NCBI GenBank assembly: GCA_017622115.1
Contig: JAGART010000211.1
Span: 1-14,178 of the forward strand
Direction: 5' to 3'
Source: Clostridia bacterium
GTDB taxonomy: Bacteria; Bacillota; Clostridia; Christensenellales; UBA1242
DNA: 14,178 nt
Shown here: positions 6,232 to 12,583 of the stretch, in pieces
How positions within the stretch are numbered: position 1 is the first letter of the stretch
Layout: each line of letters opens with the position of its first letter
The notes under the pieces: generated by a model
Databases searched by the model: none
What the model saw: the letters and a program-made list of their open reading frames with translations, nothing else
Told to the model about the DNA's origin: nothing
Position numbers and translations under genes: made by a program

Positions 6232-6740
6232 GTGTTAGTGTATTTATAACTCCTATTTTAATTATACTTTTGCTTTTATATTGTGCAAAGAAAAAAGTTA
6301 ATGCTTATGGCACTTTTGCAAACGGAGCAAAAGGCGCAATCCAACTATGCCTTGATATATTCCCTTTTTTAGTTACAATCTTTATTGCAATTCAATTATT
6401 CAACGCAAGCGGTTTAACTGATATTACAGCAGACCTTCTTGCTCCTCTTATGGGAGTTTTGGGAATTCCAACAGAACTAACCGAACTAATGATAATACGC
6501 CCTTTTAGTGGAAGTGGAAGTTTAGTATTATTAGAACAAATCTACACAGACTATGGAGCAGATAGTTACATAGCACGATGTGCAAGTGTTATAATGGGCA
6601 GTAGTGATACTATCTTTTATGTTGCGACAATATATTTTAGCCAAACAAAAGCAAAGCGACTTTTATACGCCATTCCTGTCGCTTTGATTGCTAATATCGT
6701 TGCTTCAATTATTGCTTGTCAAGTATGTAGAATTTTTTAA
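6228..6740 (+). CDS. spmB: Spore maturation protein B
   Basis: 170 residues, the membrane partner of SpmA. Hydrophobic segments at about 4-19, 43-60 and 148-168. The conserved cores are RPFSGSGS (91-98) and GSSDTIFY (124-131), typical of SpmB and related Gate-domain proteins. Start ATG 6228 overlaps the spmA stop (ATGA), so the two are translationally coupled and probably form one complex in the spore or forespore membrane. Its stop codon overlaps the stop of the convergent hydrolase gene by 3 bases (6738-6739 region), leaving no room for a separate terminator. Confidence 0.93.
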   Translation: MSVSVFITPILIILLLLYCAKKKVNAYGTFANGAKGAIQLCLDIFPFLVTIFIAIQLFNASGLTDITADLLAPLMGVLGIPTELTELMIIRPFSGSGSLVLLEQIYTDYGADSYIARCASVIMGSSDTIFYVATIYFSQTKAKRLLYAIPVALIANIVASIIACQVCRIF

Positions 6741-7444
6741 ATTTTAAACTCGTAATCGTTTAAATAGAAATTTTCTCCGTGTCCAGAATGTACTTTTTTG
6801 TTATTTAGAGTATTAACCCATTCGATACTTTGTTTGAGTTCTTGTTTATTGCTTGTTGGCAAATCATACCTACCTATATAACCTCCCGCAAAAAGTAAAT
6901 CACCGCTAAACAAATTATTTTCATCATAAAGACTTATACTGCAATTTGTATGCCCAGCAGTTTGCTTTACTTTTAAAATCTCATCACCTACTTTAATTTG
7001 GCTATTTTTCTCTAAAATTACAAAATTGAAATTCGAAAATTCTTCGTAAAGTGGTTTTTTAAGGCAAATTATTGACCCATTTGTATAAGGATTTTTTAGG
7101 TTTTGCATACATTCTTTTGTTAAATATATTAATGCATTATTTTGCACGTATTCATCAAGTTTATAAATATGGTCAAAATGTCCGTGAGTAATCACCACCC
7201 CCAAACAAACCATACTATGCAGAGTACTATGCATTATATTTTGCGAAGAATTCTCTTTATTTAAAGCGATTTCTTTTGAATTTTTCAAATTAAGTTGATT
7301 TTTTGAAGCAAATTCAAATTCCCCTATTACTTCTTCAACTTTATCAATACTACAACTTGCATCAATTAATAAAAATTCATTACCACTTATTATTATGTGC
7401 ATATTGCTTTCAAAACTTTGTCCATAAATTGTCTTTATTTCCAT
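6737..7444 (-). CDS. Metallo-beta-lactamase-fold hydrolase (glyoxalase II-like)
   Basis: 235 residues, cytoplasmic, with all zinc ligands of the fold: THGHFDH (86-92), AGHTNCS with H165, FSGDLLF with D182 and the final HSGHGE (219-224). GGYIGRYDLP after the Asp is common in glyoxalase II-like hydrolases of Firmicutes. The substrate cannot be told; a thioester such as S-lactoyl-type conjugates is only a family guess. Odd point: residues about 43-79, just before the HxHxDH motif, look like an extra Asn/Lys/Ser-rich stretch, including an imperfect HSTL/HSMV repeat with a matching DNA duplication. ATG 7444 stands 8 bases after GAGGTG. It has its own promoter and converges on spmB. Confidence 0.88.
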   Translation of the reverse strand: MEIKTIYGQSFESNMHIIISGNEFLLIDASCSIDKVEEVIGEFEFASKNQLNLKNSKEIALNKENSSQNIMHSTLHSMVCLGVVITHGHFDHIYKLDEYVQNNALIYLTKECMQNLKNPYTNGSIICLKKPLYEEFSNFNFVILEKNSQIKVGDEILKVKQTAGHTNCSISLYDENNLFSGDLLFAGGYIGRYDLPTSNKQELKQSIEWVNTLNNKKVHSGHGENFYLNDYEFKI

Positions 7445-7464
7445 ATAATTTTCACCTCAAAAAG

Positions 7465-7493
7465 AGTGTAACAAAAAAATCGTTATTTTGCAA
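7465..7493 (-). promoter_or_regulatory. Probable promoter of the MBL-fold hydrolase gene
   Basis: On the minus strand, TTGCAA (7493-7488), a 17-base spacer and TACACT (7470-7465), 20 bases before the ATG. It is a moderate SigA match. It lies back to back with the acd promoter in the 122-base divergent gap. Confidence 0.45.
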
Positions 7494-7501
7494 TCAATTT
7501 G

Positions 7502-7532
7502 TTGGACTAAAAGGGGCATTTTGAGTTATAAT
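7502..7532 (+). promoter_or_regulatory. Probable promoter of the acyl-CoA synthetase gene
   Basis: TTGGAC (7502-7507) and TATAAT (7527-7532) with a 19-base spacer, or TGGACT with 18. A second TATAAT at 7539-7544 is an alternative -10 with a weaker -35. Both point at the gene starting at 7567. Confidence 0.4.
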
Positions 7533-7566
7533 TATATTTATAATCAAAAGACAACAAGGAGAAAAT

Positions 7567-9669
7567 ATGAAAAAGAATTTATACGATTTGATGCACCCAA
7601 CTAGCGTTGCAATTATTGGTGCAAGCACTAAAACTGGAAGTGTGGGAAACGAATTAATTTTAAGAGCGACAGAAGCAAGATTTACAGGTAGGCTTGTAGC
7701 CATTAATCCAAAGAACGAAGAAATTTGTGGTGTACCTTGCTACCCTAGCATTATGCAAGTTCCTTTTAAAATTGACCTTGCTATTATCGCAGTACCCGCT
7801 AGTGCAGTATTACAAGTTTTGGCAGAATGCAATCAAGTAGGCACAAAAAATGCAGTAATTATTTCTAGTGGATTTAAAGAAGTTGGTCCAGAGGGTTTGG
7901 CACTTGAAAACACAATTAAACAATTTGCAGAAGAAAATAATATGACTATTATTGGTCCAAACTGCTTGGGTGTAATCAATACAGATGAAAAGTATAGTTT
8001 AAACTGTTGTTTTGCTCCCCTACAACCGAAAAAAGGAACTATTGGTGTAGCAACTCAATCAGGTGCTCTTGCTAGTGGAATTATCAACATTTTACCTACA
8101 TTAAAAATAGGTATTGCTCAAATGATTTCATTAGGAAATCAATGCAATATAAATAGCATAGATGTACTTGAAATGTGGGAAAAAGATGAGCACGTAAAAC
8201 AAATTTTGTTGTATCTTGAATCTTTGCCAAATGAACGTGAATTTAGAGAAATTGCTAGTAGAATTTCACTTAAAAAACCTATATTAATTATAAAATCAGC
8301 AAGAACACAACACGGAGCACAAGCATCAGTATCTCACACAGGAAGTCTTGCAGGTGATGACACAACGGCATCAGGATTGTTTGCTAGTAGTGGTGTAATT
8401 AGAGAATTATACTTACGTGATTTATTTAATACAGCACAGACTTTTGTAAAATGCGCAATCCCACAAGGCGAAAATTTGGCAATTATTACAAATGCAGGTG
8501 GCCCCGGCATTATGGCTGCCGACACAGCAGATGACTACAATATTCCATTAGCAAAACTTACAGAAGCGACTAAAAAGAAATTACGTGCAGTTTTGCCAGA
8601 ACAAGCAAGTGTGATTAACCCTGTTGATGTAATTGCAAGTGCAACAGCACAACAATACAGAGATGCTGCTGAAATATTGCTTAAAGCCAAAGAAGTAGAT
8701 ATGTTGTTGGTTATTTATCTATATATAACAGGTAAAAATGACTTAACAATAATGAAAGAATTACAACAAATCAAACAGACAGTTAATAAGCCTGTTGTTG
8801 CTGTTATGATGACTACCCCTGATTTTGACAATGAACTAATCAAAACATTGCCAGACTGCGACATTCCTACATTTAGTTACACTATTGATGCTGTGCGTAG
8901 TTTATCAAGATTATTAGACAGGAAACACTATTTAGAGAGCAACAACACAAGCGAAATTAACCTAAAAGTCAACAGAGCAAGCACCGAAGCAGTACTTCAA
9001 CAAGCAAAAGCAGAAGGTATAAAGCAACTCACAACTTTGCAAAGTTTGCAAATTTTTGAACATTACAATTTGCCTGTTCCTCGTTTTGGAAATGCACAAA
9101 GTTTGAGAGAAGCCAAAATGATAGCAAAAGAAATTGGCTACCCTGTTGTATTAAAATTATCAAGTAAAACTGTAACTCACAAATCAGATGTAGGTGGAGT
9201 AATTACAAATATTAAATCAGAGCCAGAACTTGAAATGCATTGGAATAGACTTATGGAAAGATTGAATGTTTCTGGTATTACTGATTCGTTAGATGGAATT
9301 GTAATAATGCAACAAATTACAGGAGCAAATCGAGAACTTGTTGCAGGAATTATTAAGAAAAATGATGTTCATCAAATGATGTTTGGGCTTGGAGGTATTT
9401 TTGTAGAAGCCTTGCACGAAGTTGCATTCCGCCCTTGCCCACTCACTATAAATGATGCAGAAAGTTTAATCAATGGCACAAAAGCAAAAAATATTCTTGG
9501 TTCGTTACGAGGAAATCTTGGAGCAGACTTAAATGTACTCAAAGAAATATTATTAAAATTAAGTGCTTTGGTTACTGATTTCCCTGAAATTATGGAGATA
9601 GATGCAAACCCATTAATGATTGACAGCAATGGTAGAATATTTGTTGTTGATGCAAGAATTGTATTATAA
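7567..9669 (+). CDS. acd: Fused ADP-forming acetate/acyl-CoA synthetase
   Basis: 700 residues, with alpha and beta subunits in one chain. It converts acyl-CoA + ADP + Pi to the free acid + ATP + CoA, an ATP-yielding last step of fermentation. Order: CoA-binding Rossmann domain (VAIIGAS 14-20, AVPAS, ISSGFKE 99-105, IIGPNCLG 128-135), two succinyl-CoA-ligase-like domains (TQSGALASG 163-171, SLGNQ, SVSHTGSLAGDD with H257 at the phosphohistidine position, NAGGPG, NPVDV), then from about residue 475 an ATP-grasp domain (PVVLKLSS, HKSDVGGV, GLGGIFVE, EIDANPLMI). There is no GNAT domain, so it is not a Pat-type acetyltransferase fusion. AAGGAG precedes the ATG at 7567. It is transcribed alone, ending at a terminator. 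The preferred acyl-CoA (acetyl-, propionyl-, aryl-) cannot be read from the sequence. Confidence 0.92.
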   Translation: MKKNLYDLMHPTSVAIIGASTKTGSVGNELILRATEARFTGRLVAINPKNEEICGVPCYPSIMQVPFKIDLAIIAVPASAVLQVLAECNQVGTKNAVIISSGFKEVGPEGLALENTIKQFAEENNMTIIGPNCLGVINTDEKYSLNCCFAPLQPKKGTIGVATQSGALASGIINILPTLKIGIAQMISLGNQCNINSIDVLEMWEKDEHVKQILLYLESLPNEREFREIASRISLKKPILIIKSARTQHGAQASVSHTGSLAGDDTTASGLFASSGVIRELYLRDLFNTAQTFVKCAIPQGENLAIITNAGGPGIMAADTADDYNIPLAKLTEATKKKLRAVLPEQASVINPVDVIASATAQQYRDAAEILLKAKEVDMLLVIYLYITGKNDLTIMKELQQIKQTVNKPVVAVMMTTPDFDNELIKTLPDCDIPTFSYTIDAVRSLSRLLDRKHYLESNNTSEINLKVNRASTEAVLQQAKAEGIKQLTTLQSLQIFEHYNLPVPRFGNAQSLREAKMIAKEIGYPVVLKLSSKTVTHKSDVGGVITNIKSEPELEMHWNRLMERLNVSGITDSLDGIVIMQQITGANRELVAGIIKKNDVHQMMFGLGGIFVEALHEVAFRPCPLTINDAESLINGTKAKNILGSLRGNLGADLNVLKEILLKLSALVTDFPEIMEIDANPLMIDSNGRIFVVDARIVL

Positions 9670-9673
9670 TTTA

Positions 9674-9705
9674 AAAATCACTCTTAAAAGGAGTGATTTT
9701 GTTTT
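9674..9705 (+). terminator. Rho-independent terminator after acd
   Basis: AAAATCACTC (9674-9683) pairs with GAGTGATTTT (9691-9700), 10 perfect pairs around a 7-base loop, followed by GTTTT. It begins a few bases past the stop. Its T-run overlaps the -35 box of the next promoter. Confidence 0.8.
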
Positions 9706-9731
9706 ACTTTTGGACAAAATAATTATATAAT
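9703..9731 (+). promoter_or_regulatory. SigA-type promoter of the yhhN-like operon
   Basis: TTTACT (9703-9708), a 17-base spacer and TATAAT (9726-9731), followed by AAGGAG and the ATG at 9758. It is a strong match and the only clear promoter for the four genes up to 12555. Confidence 0.65.
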
Positions 9732-9757
9732 ATAATAAAAAATAAGGAGAAAAAGTT

Positions 9758-10441
9758 ATGTTAGCATTTTACATTACGTTGGCAGTTGCTATTGTTGCTA
9801 TGCTTGTATTTGTGATTGCTTGGAAACCTAACACCCCACTTTTGGACTTCTTTTTGAAAGGTATTGCAACAATTAGTGTAATTAGTCTTTGTGCTGTTAG
9901 CCTAAACTATTATACTTTTGATACGACAGCCATTTTGCTTATAATCGGTCTAGCATTTTGTATGCTGGGAGATGTCGCATTATCGTTACGAGAATTTAAT
10001 TTTGAAAATCAAGAGAGTAAAATAATCCTTTCTGGCGAACTAGCATTTAGTTTTGCTCAAATTGTATTTATTGTAATGCTTGCAATTTTGAGTAGTTTTA
10101 TCTCACTTTGGGGATTACTATTTGGTGTAGTATTTGCAATAATTATGCTTTTATCAAGAAAATTACTTAAACTTGATTTTAAAGAAAGTTTATTACCTAG
10201 CCTATTATATGCATTTTTGCTCGCAAGCAATGTTGGTGGTAGTTTGATTTGGTTAATCACTGGCGGAGCTAGTTTAATGCAAATATTATTATTTAGTGGT
10301 TTCTTGATGTTTATTATTTCTGACTTGATTTTGAGTAAAATTTACTTTGGCGGTGTAAAAGCACCTTGGGTACAAAAAGTAAACTATTTGGCATACTATA
10401 TTGCAATTATTTTGATTGCTATGTGCACAATAACATTTTAA
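9758..10441 (+). CDS. YhhN family membrane protein (lysoplasmalogenase-like)
   Basis: 227 residues, almost entirely hydrophobic, with about eight membrane helices. Two family-defining Asp motifs are present: FCMLGDVAL (D72) and FMFIISDLIL-like (D189), and a C-terminal YYIAIILIA segment. YhhN/TMEM86 proteins include lysoplasmalogenases, which cleave the vinyl-ether bond of lysoplasmalogens. Clostridia make plasmalogens, so the role is plausible, but activity in bacterial members is known only for a few. ATG 9758 follows AAGGAG. It is the first gene of an operon; the next starts 11 bases after its stop. Confidence 0.85.
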   Translation: MLAFYITLAVAIVAMLVFVIAWKPNTPLLDFFLKGIATISVISLCAVSLNYYTFDTTAILLIIGLAFCMLGDVALSLREFNFENQESKIILSGELAFSFAQIVFIVMLAILSSFISLWGLLFGVVFAIIMLLSRKLLKLDFKESLLPSLLYAFLLASNVGGSLIWLITGGASLMQILLFSGFLMFIISDLILSKIYFGGVKAPWVQKVNYLAYYIAIILIAMCTITF

Positions 10442-10452
10442 GGAGTTAAAAA

Positions 10453-10890
10453 ATGGAGAAATATTTTATTGCTTATGGAACTAATATAAAAGTGGAAGAA
10501 CTTTCAAAAAGTTTTCCAGAAGCAAAGATTGTTAGTTATGGTTTTATTAAAAACTATGCTTTGGAATTTGTAGGTTATGATGGACACGCTATTGCAACCG
10601 CAGTAAAAAAACGTGGTGAAAAGTTGCCTGTTGCTATATGGGACTTTCCAAAAGAAATGCGTTATACTTTGACTAATTTTGAGCCATTCCCATACCTTTA
10701 TGAAAGAAAGGCTGTTACAGCACACGTTGGAAAAATGAAATTTCGTGGTGAAATTTACATCACAAAACAAAAACTTCGCCACGGAAAACCTAGCGAAGAA
10801 TACTTAAACACTTTAAAAGAAGCTTATGTTGAGGCTGGTTTTGACCCTAAAATGCTTGATATTGCTATTGAAAAGCAACCAAAGGAGTAA
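10453..10890 (+). CDS. Gamma-glutamylcyclotransferase-like (AIG2/GGACT fold) protein
   Basis: 145 residues. The N-terminal FIAYGTN (5-11) corresponds to the YGSN substrate loop. LTNFEPFPYLYER (73-85) matches the LDxYEGxPxxYxR block, with E77 as the expected catalytic acid. Members cyclise gamma-glutamyl amines to 5-oxoproline or act as related small-molecule lyases, but many bacterial members are uncharacterised. Thr for Ser in the YGSN loop is conservative. It is cytoplasmic with no membrane segment. AGGAG stands 8 bases before ATG 10453. It is the second gene of the operon, 2 bases from the next start. Confidence 0.82.
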   Translation: MEKYFIAYGTNIKVEELSKSFPEAKIVSYGFIKNYALEFVGYDGHAIATAVKKRGEKLPVAIWDFPKEMRYTLTNFEPFPYLYERKAVTAHVGKMKFRGEIYITKQKLRHGKPSEEYLNTLKEAYVEAGFDPKMLDIAIEKQPKE

Positions 10891-10892
10891 TA

Positions 10893-12038
10893 ATGCGCAT
10901 TGAATTTCCAGATTACAATAATTGTTGCGTTAATTTGATGAATTCTGTTGCAAAACATTTTGGATTAAAGGCAGAACACAATACTTTGCCGATAGTTGAT
11001 AAAGAATTACAAAAGGGCTACAAAAATGTAGTCGTTTTGATTTTGGACGGACTAGGTCAACATATTTTGATGAATAGATTTCCAAAAGATAGTTTTTTAC
11101 GTCAAAATTTTGCACAAGAATTGAGTGCTGTTTACCCTAGTAGCACCGTACCAGCAACTGTAAGTTTTAAAACGGGGCTCACCCCACTTCAACACGCTTG
11201 GTGGGGACACTTTTTGTATTTTAAAGATTTAGGACAAACTATTAATCTCTATACAAATAATGACGCTTTTTCTCGTAAAAAAGTTGCTATTGATGATGTA
11301 GCACACAAAGTTATGCCTTACTCAAACATTTTGGACAAAGCGTGCGAGGTAGACAAAAACTTACACGCATATACTCTTGTACCAGCCGAAGCACGTGATA
11401 ACTTTGGAGTTTTTCAAGTAACTTACAATGATTTAACAGAAATGGCTGATTATATTGAAACTTTAACATCATTACCAGACAAAAGATTAATTTACGCTTA
11501 TTATAACGAACCTGATGACACTATGCATAAGTTTGGAAATGATTCTAACGAATCCGCAAAACTACTAAACGATATAAATTATATAGTAGAAAATATGTGT
11601 ACTCGTTGCAAAGATACATTATTTTTAATTACAGCCGACCACGGACAAACAATTTTACACGAAAGCAGAGATATTACAAACTACCCAGATTTTTTAAATA
11701 CAATTCATCAAATGCCCGTTGGCTGTACCCGTTGTGCTGGTTTTTATGTAAAACGAGGACGAGAGAAGGAATTTGTTAAACTAGCCAAAAAATATTTTGG
11801 TGATAAATTTGCAATTTTTAGTAAAAGCGAAGTGCTTAAAAAAAATCTTTTGGGTTATGGTGAAATGCACCCAGAATTAGATAACGTTTTAGGGGATTAC
11901 CTTTTGTGTGCTACTGATGACTGCAATATCACCTATTCCACTATTTATGGCAAACCGAAACTAAACCCGATAGGAATTCACGGTGGACTAACTCTTGAAG
12001 AAATGCGTGTACCTTTAATTATTTATGGAAACAAATAA
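10893..12038 (+). CDS. Type I phosphodiesterase/nucleotide pyrophosphatase family protein
   Basis: 381 residues of the alkaline-phosphatase superfamily. The two-metal site is visible in order: LDGLG (D52), nucleophile region PSSTVPATV (T85), EPDDTMH (D208 and H212), TADHGQ (D249, H250) and GIHGG (H363). It should hydrolyse phosphodiester or pyrophosphate bonds of nucleotides or lipid head groups. No signal peptide or membrane helix is seen, so the protein is probably cytoplasmic, unlike many secreted relatives. AAGGAG overlaps the end of the previous gene and serves ATG 10893. Its place between a YhhN protein and a GtrA protein hints at lipid or envelope metabolism, which is inference. Confidence 0.88.
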   Translation: MRIEFPDYNNCCVNLMNSVAKHFGLKAEHNTLPIVDKELQKGYKNVVVLILDGLGQHILMNRFPKDSFLRQNFAQELSAVYPSSTVPATVSFKTGLTPLQHAWWGHFLYFKDLGQTINLYTNNDAFSRKKVAIDDVAHKVMPYSNILDKACEVDKNLHAYTLVPAEARDNFGVFQVTYNDLTEMADYIETLTSLPDKRLIYAYYNEPDDTMHKFGNDSNESAKLLNDINYIVENMCTRCKDTLFLITADHGQTILHESRDITNYPDFLNTIHQMPVGCTRCAGFYVKRGREKEFVKLAKKYFGDKFAIFSKSEVLKKNLLGYGEMHPELDNVLGDYLLCATDDCNITYSTIYGKPKLNPIGIHGGLTLEEMRVPLIIYGNK

Positions 12039-12039
12039 A

Positions 12040-12555
12040 ATGACAGAAAATTTAAAAAATGACAATTCTAATAAAAAAATTAACAAAAAAGAAGTAATTC
12101 AAGCATTAAAATTTATACTTTGTTCAATTGGTGCTGCTGGTATACAATTTGGTTCTTTTGCAATCTTTAATTTATTTTTGCCAGAAGAAAAATACTATTA
12201 CTTATGTTATATTCCCTCTTTAATTTTATCTATTTTATTTAACTTTACTTTAAATAGAAATTTCACTTTTAAGGCTTCAAACAATATTCCGCTTGCAATG
12301 ACCAAAGTATTTATTTTCTATTTAGTTTTTACTCCTCTATCTGCATTATGGGGACAAGGACTTGCTATGGCTGGCTGGAATGAATTCGTTATATTAATTT
12401 TTACAATGCTTATTAATTTTGTTACAGAATTTATTTATCAAAGATTCTATGTATTTCACCCAAAGTACAATCAACCAACACAAACTCAACAAATTGAAGA
12501 AAATTTAGAAAATCCAAACGATAAATCAAATAATGAAAATAAACAAGAAAATTAA
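12040..12555 (+). CDS. GtrA family membrane protein
   Basis: 171 residues from ATG 12040. The frame is also open from ATG 12025, which would overlap the previous gene by 14 bases. I prefer 12040: it follows the preceding stop by one base and has GGAA about 9 bases upstream, while 12025 has no purine-rich site. Four hydrophobic helices of the GtrA fold (about 21-43, 52-69, 86-105, 112-130) with the signature FNFTLNRNFTF after helix 2. GtrA-like proteins help move undecaprenyl-linked sugars across the membrane or sit beside glycosyltransferases. The last 35 residues or so are a polar Asn/Gln/Glu/Lys tail. It is the last gene of the operon. Confidence 0.87.
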   Translation: MTENLKNDNSNKKINKKEVIQALKFILCSIGAAGIQFGSFAIFNLFLPEEKYYYLCYIPSLILSILFNFTLNRNFTFKASNNIPLAMTKVFIFYLVFTPLSALWGQGLAMAGWNEFVILIFTMLINFVTEFIYQRFYVFHPKYNQPTQTQQIEENLENPNDKSNNENKQEN

Positions 12556-12583
12556 AAAAGACCTATATTTTAGGTCTTTTTTT
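12554..12583. terminator. Bidirectional rho-independent terminator between gtrA-like gene and metG
   Basis: AAAAAAGACCTA (12554-12565) pairs with TAGGTCTTTTTT (12571-12582) around a 5-base loop. There is a T-run on either strand. It serves the plus-strand operon and the convergent metG, whose stop codon (12584-12582) overlaps its edge. Confidence 0.85.

Noticed and set aside
9372..9629. Minus-strand open frame of 85 codons inside acd
   Set aside because: It is antisense to the conserved ATP-grasp domain; no ribosome site or family motif was seen.
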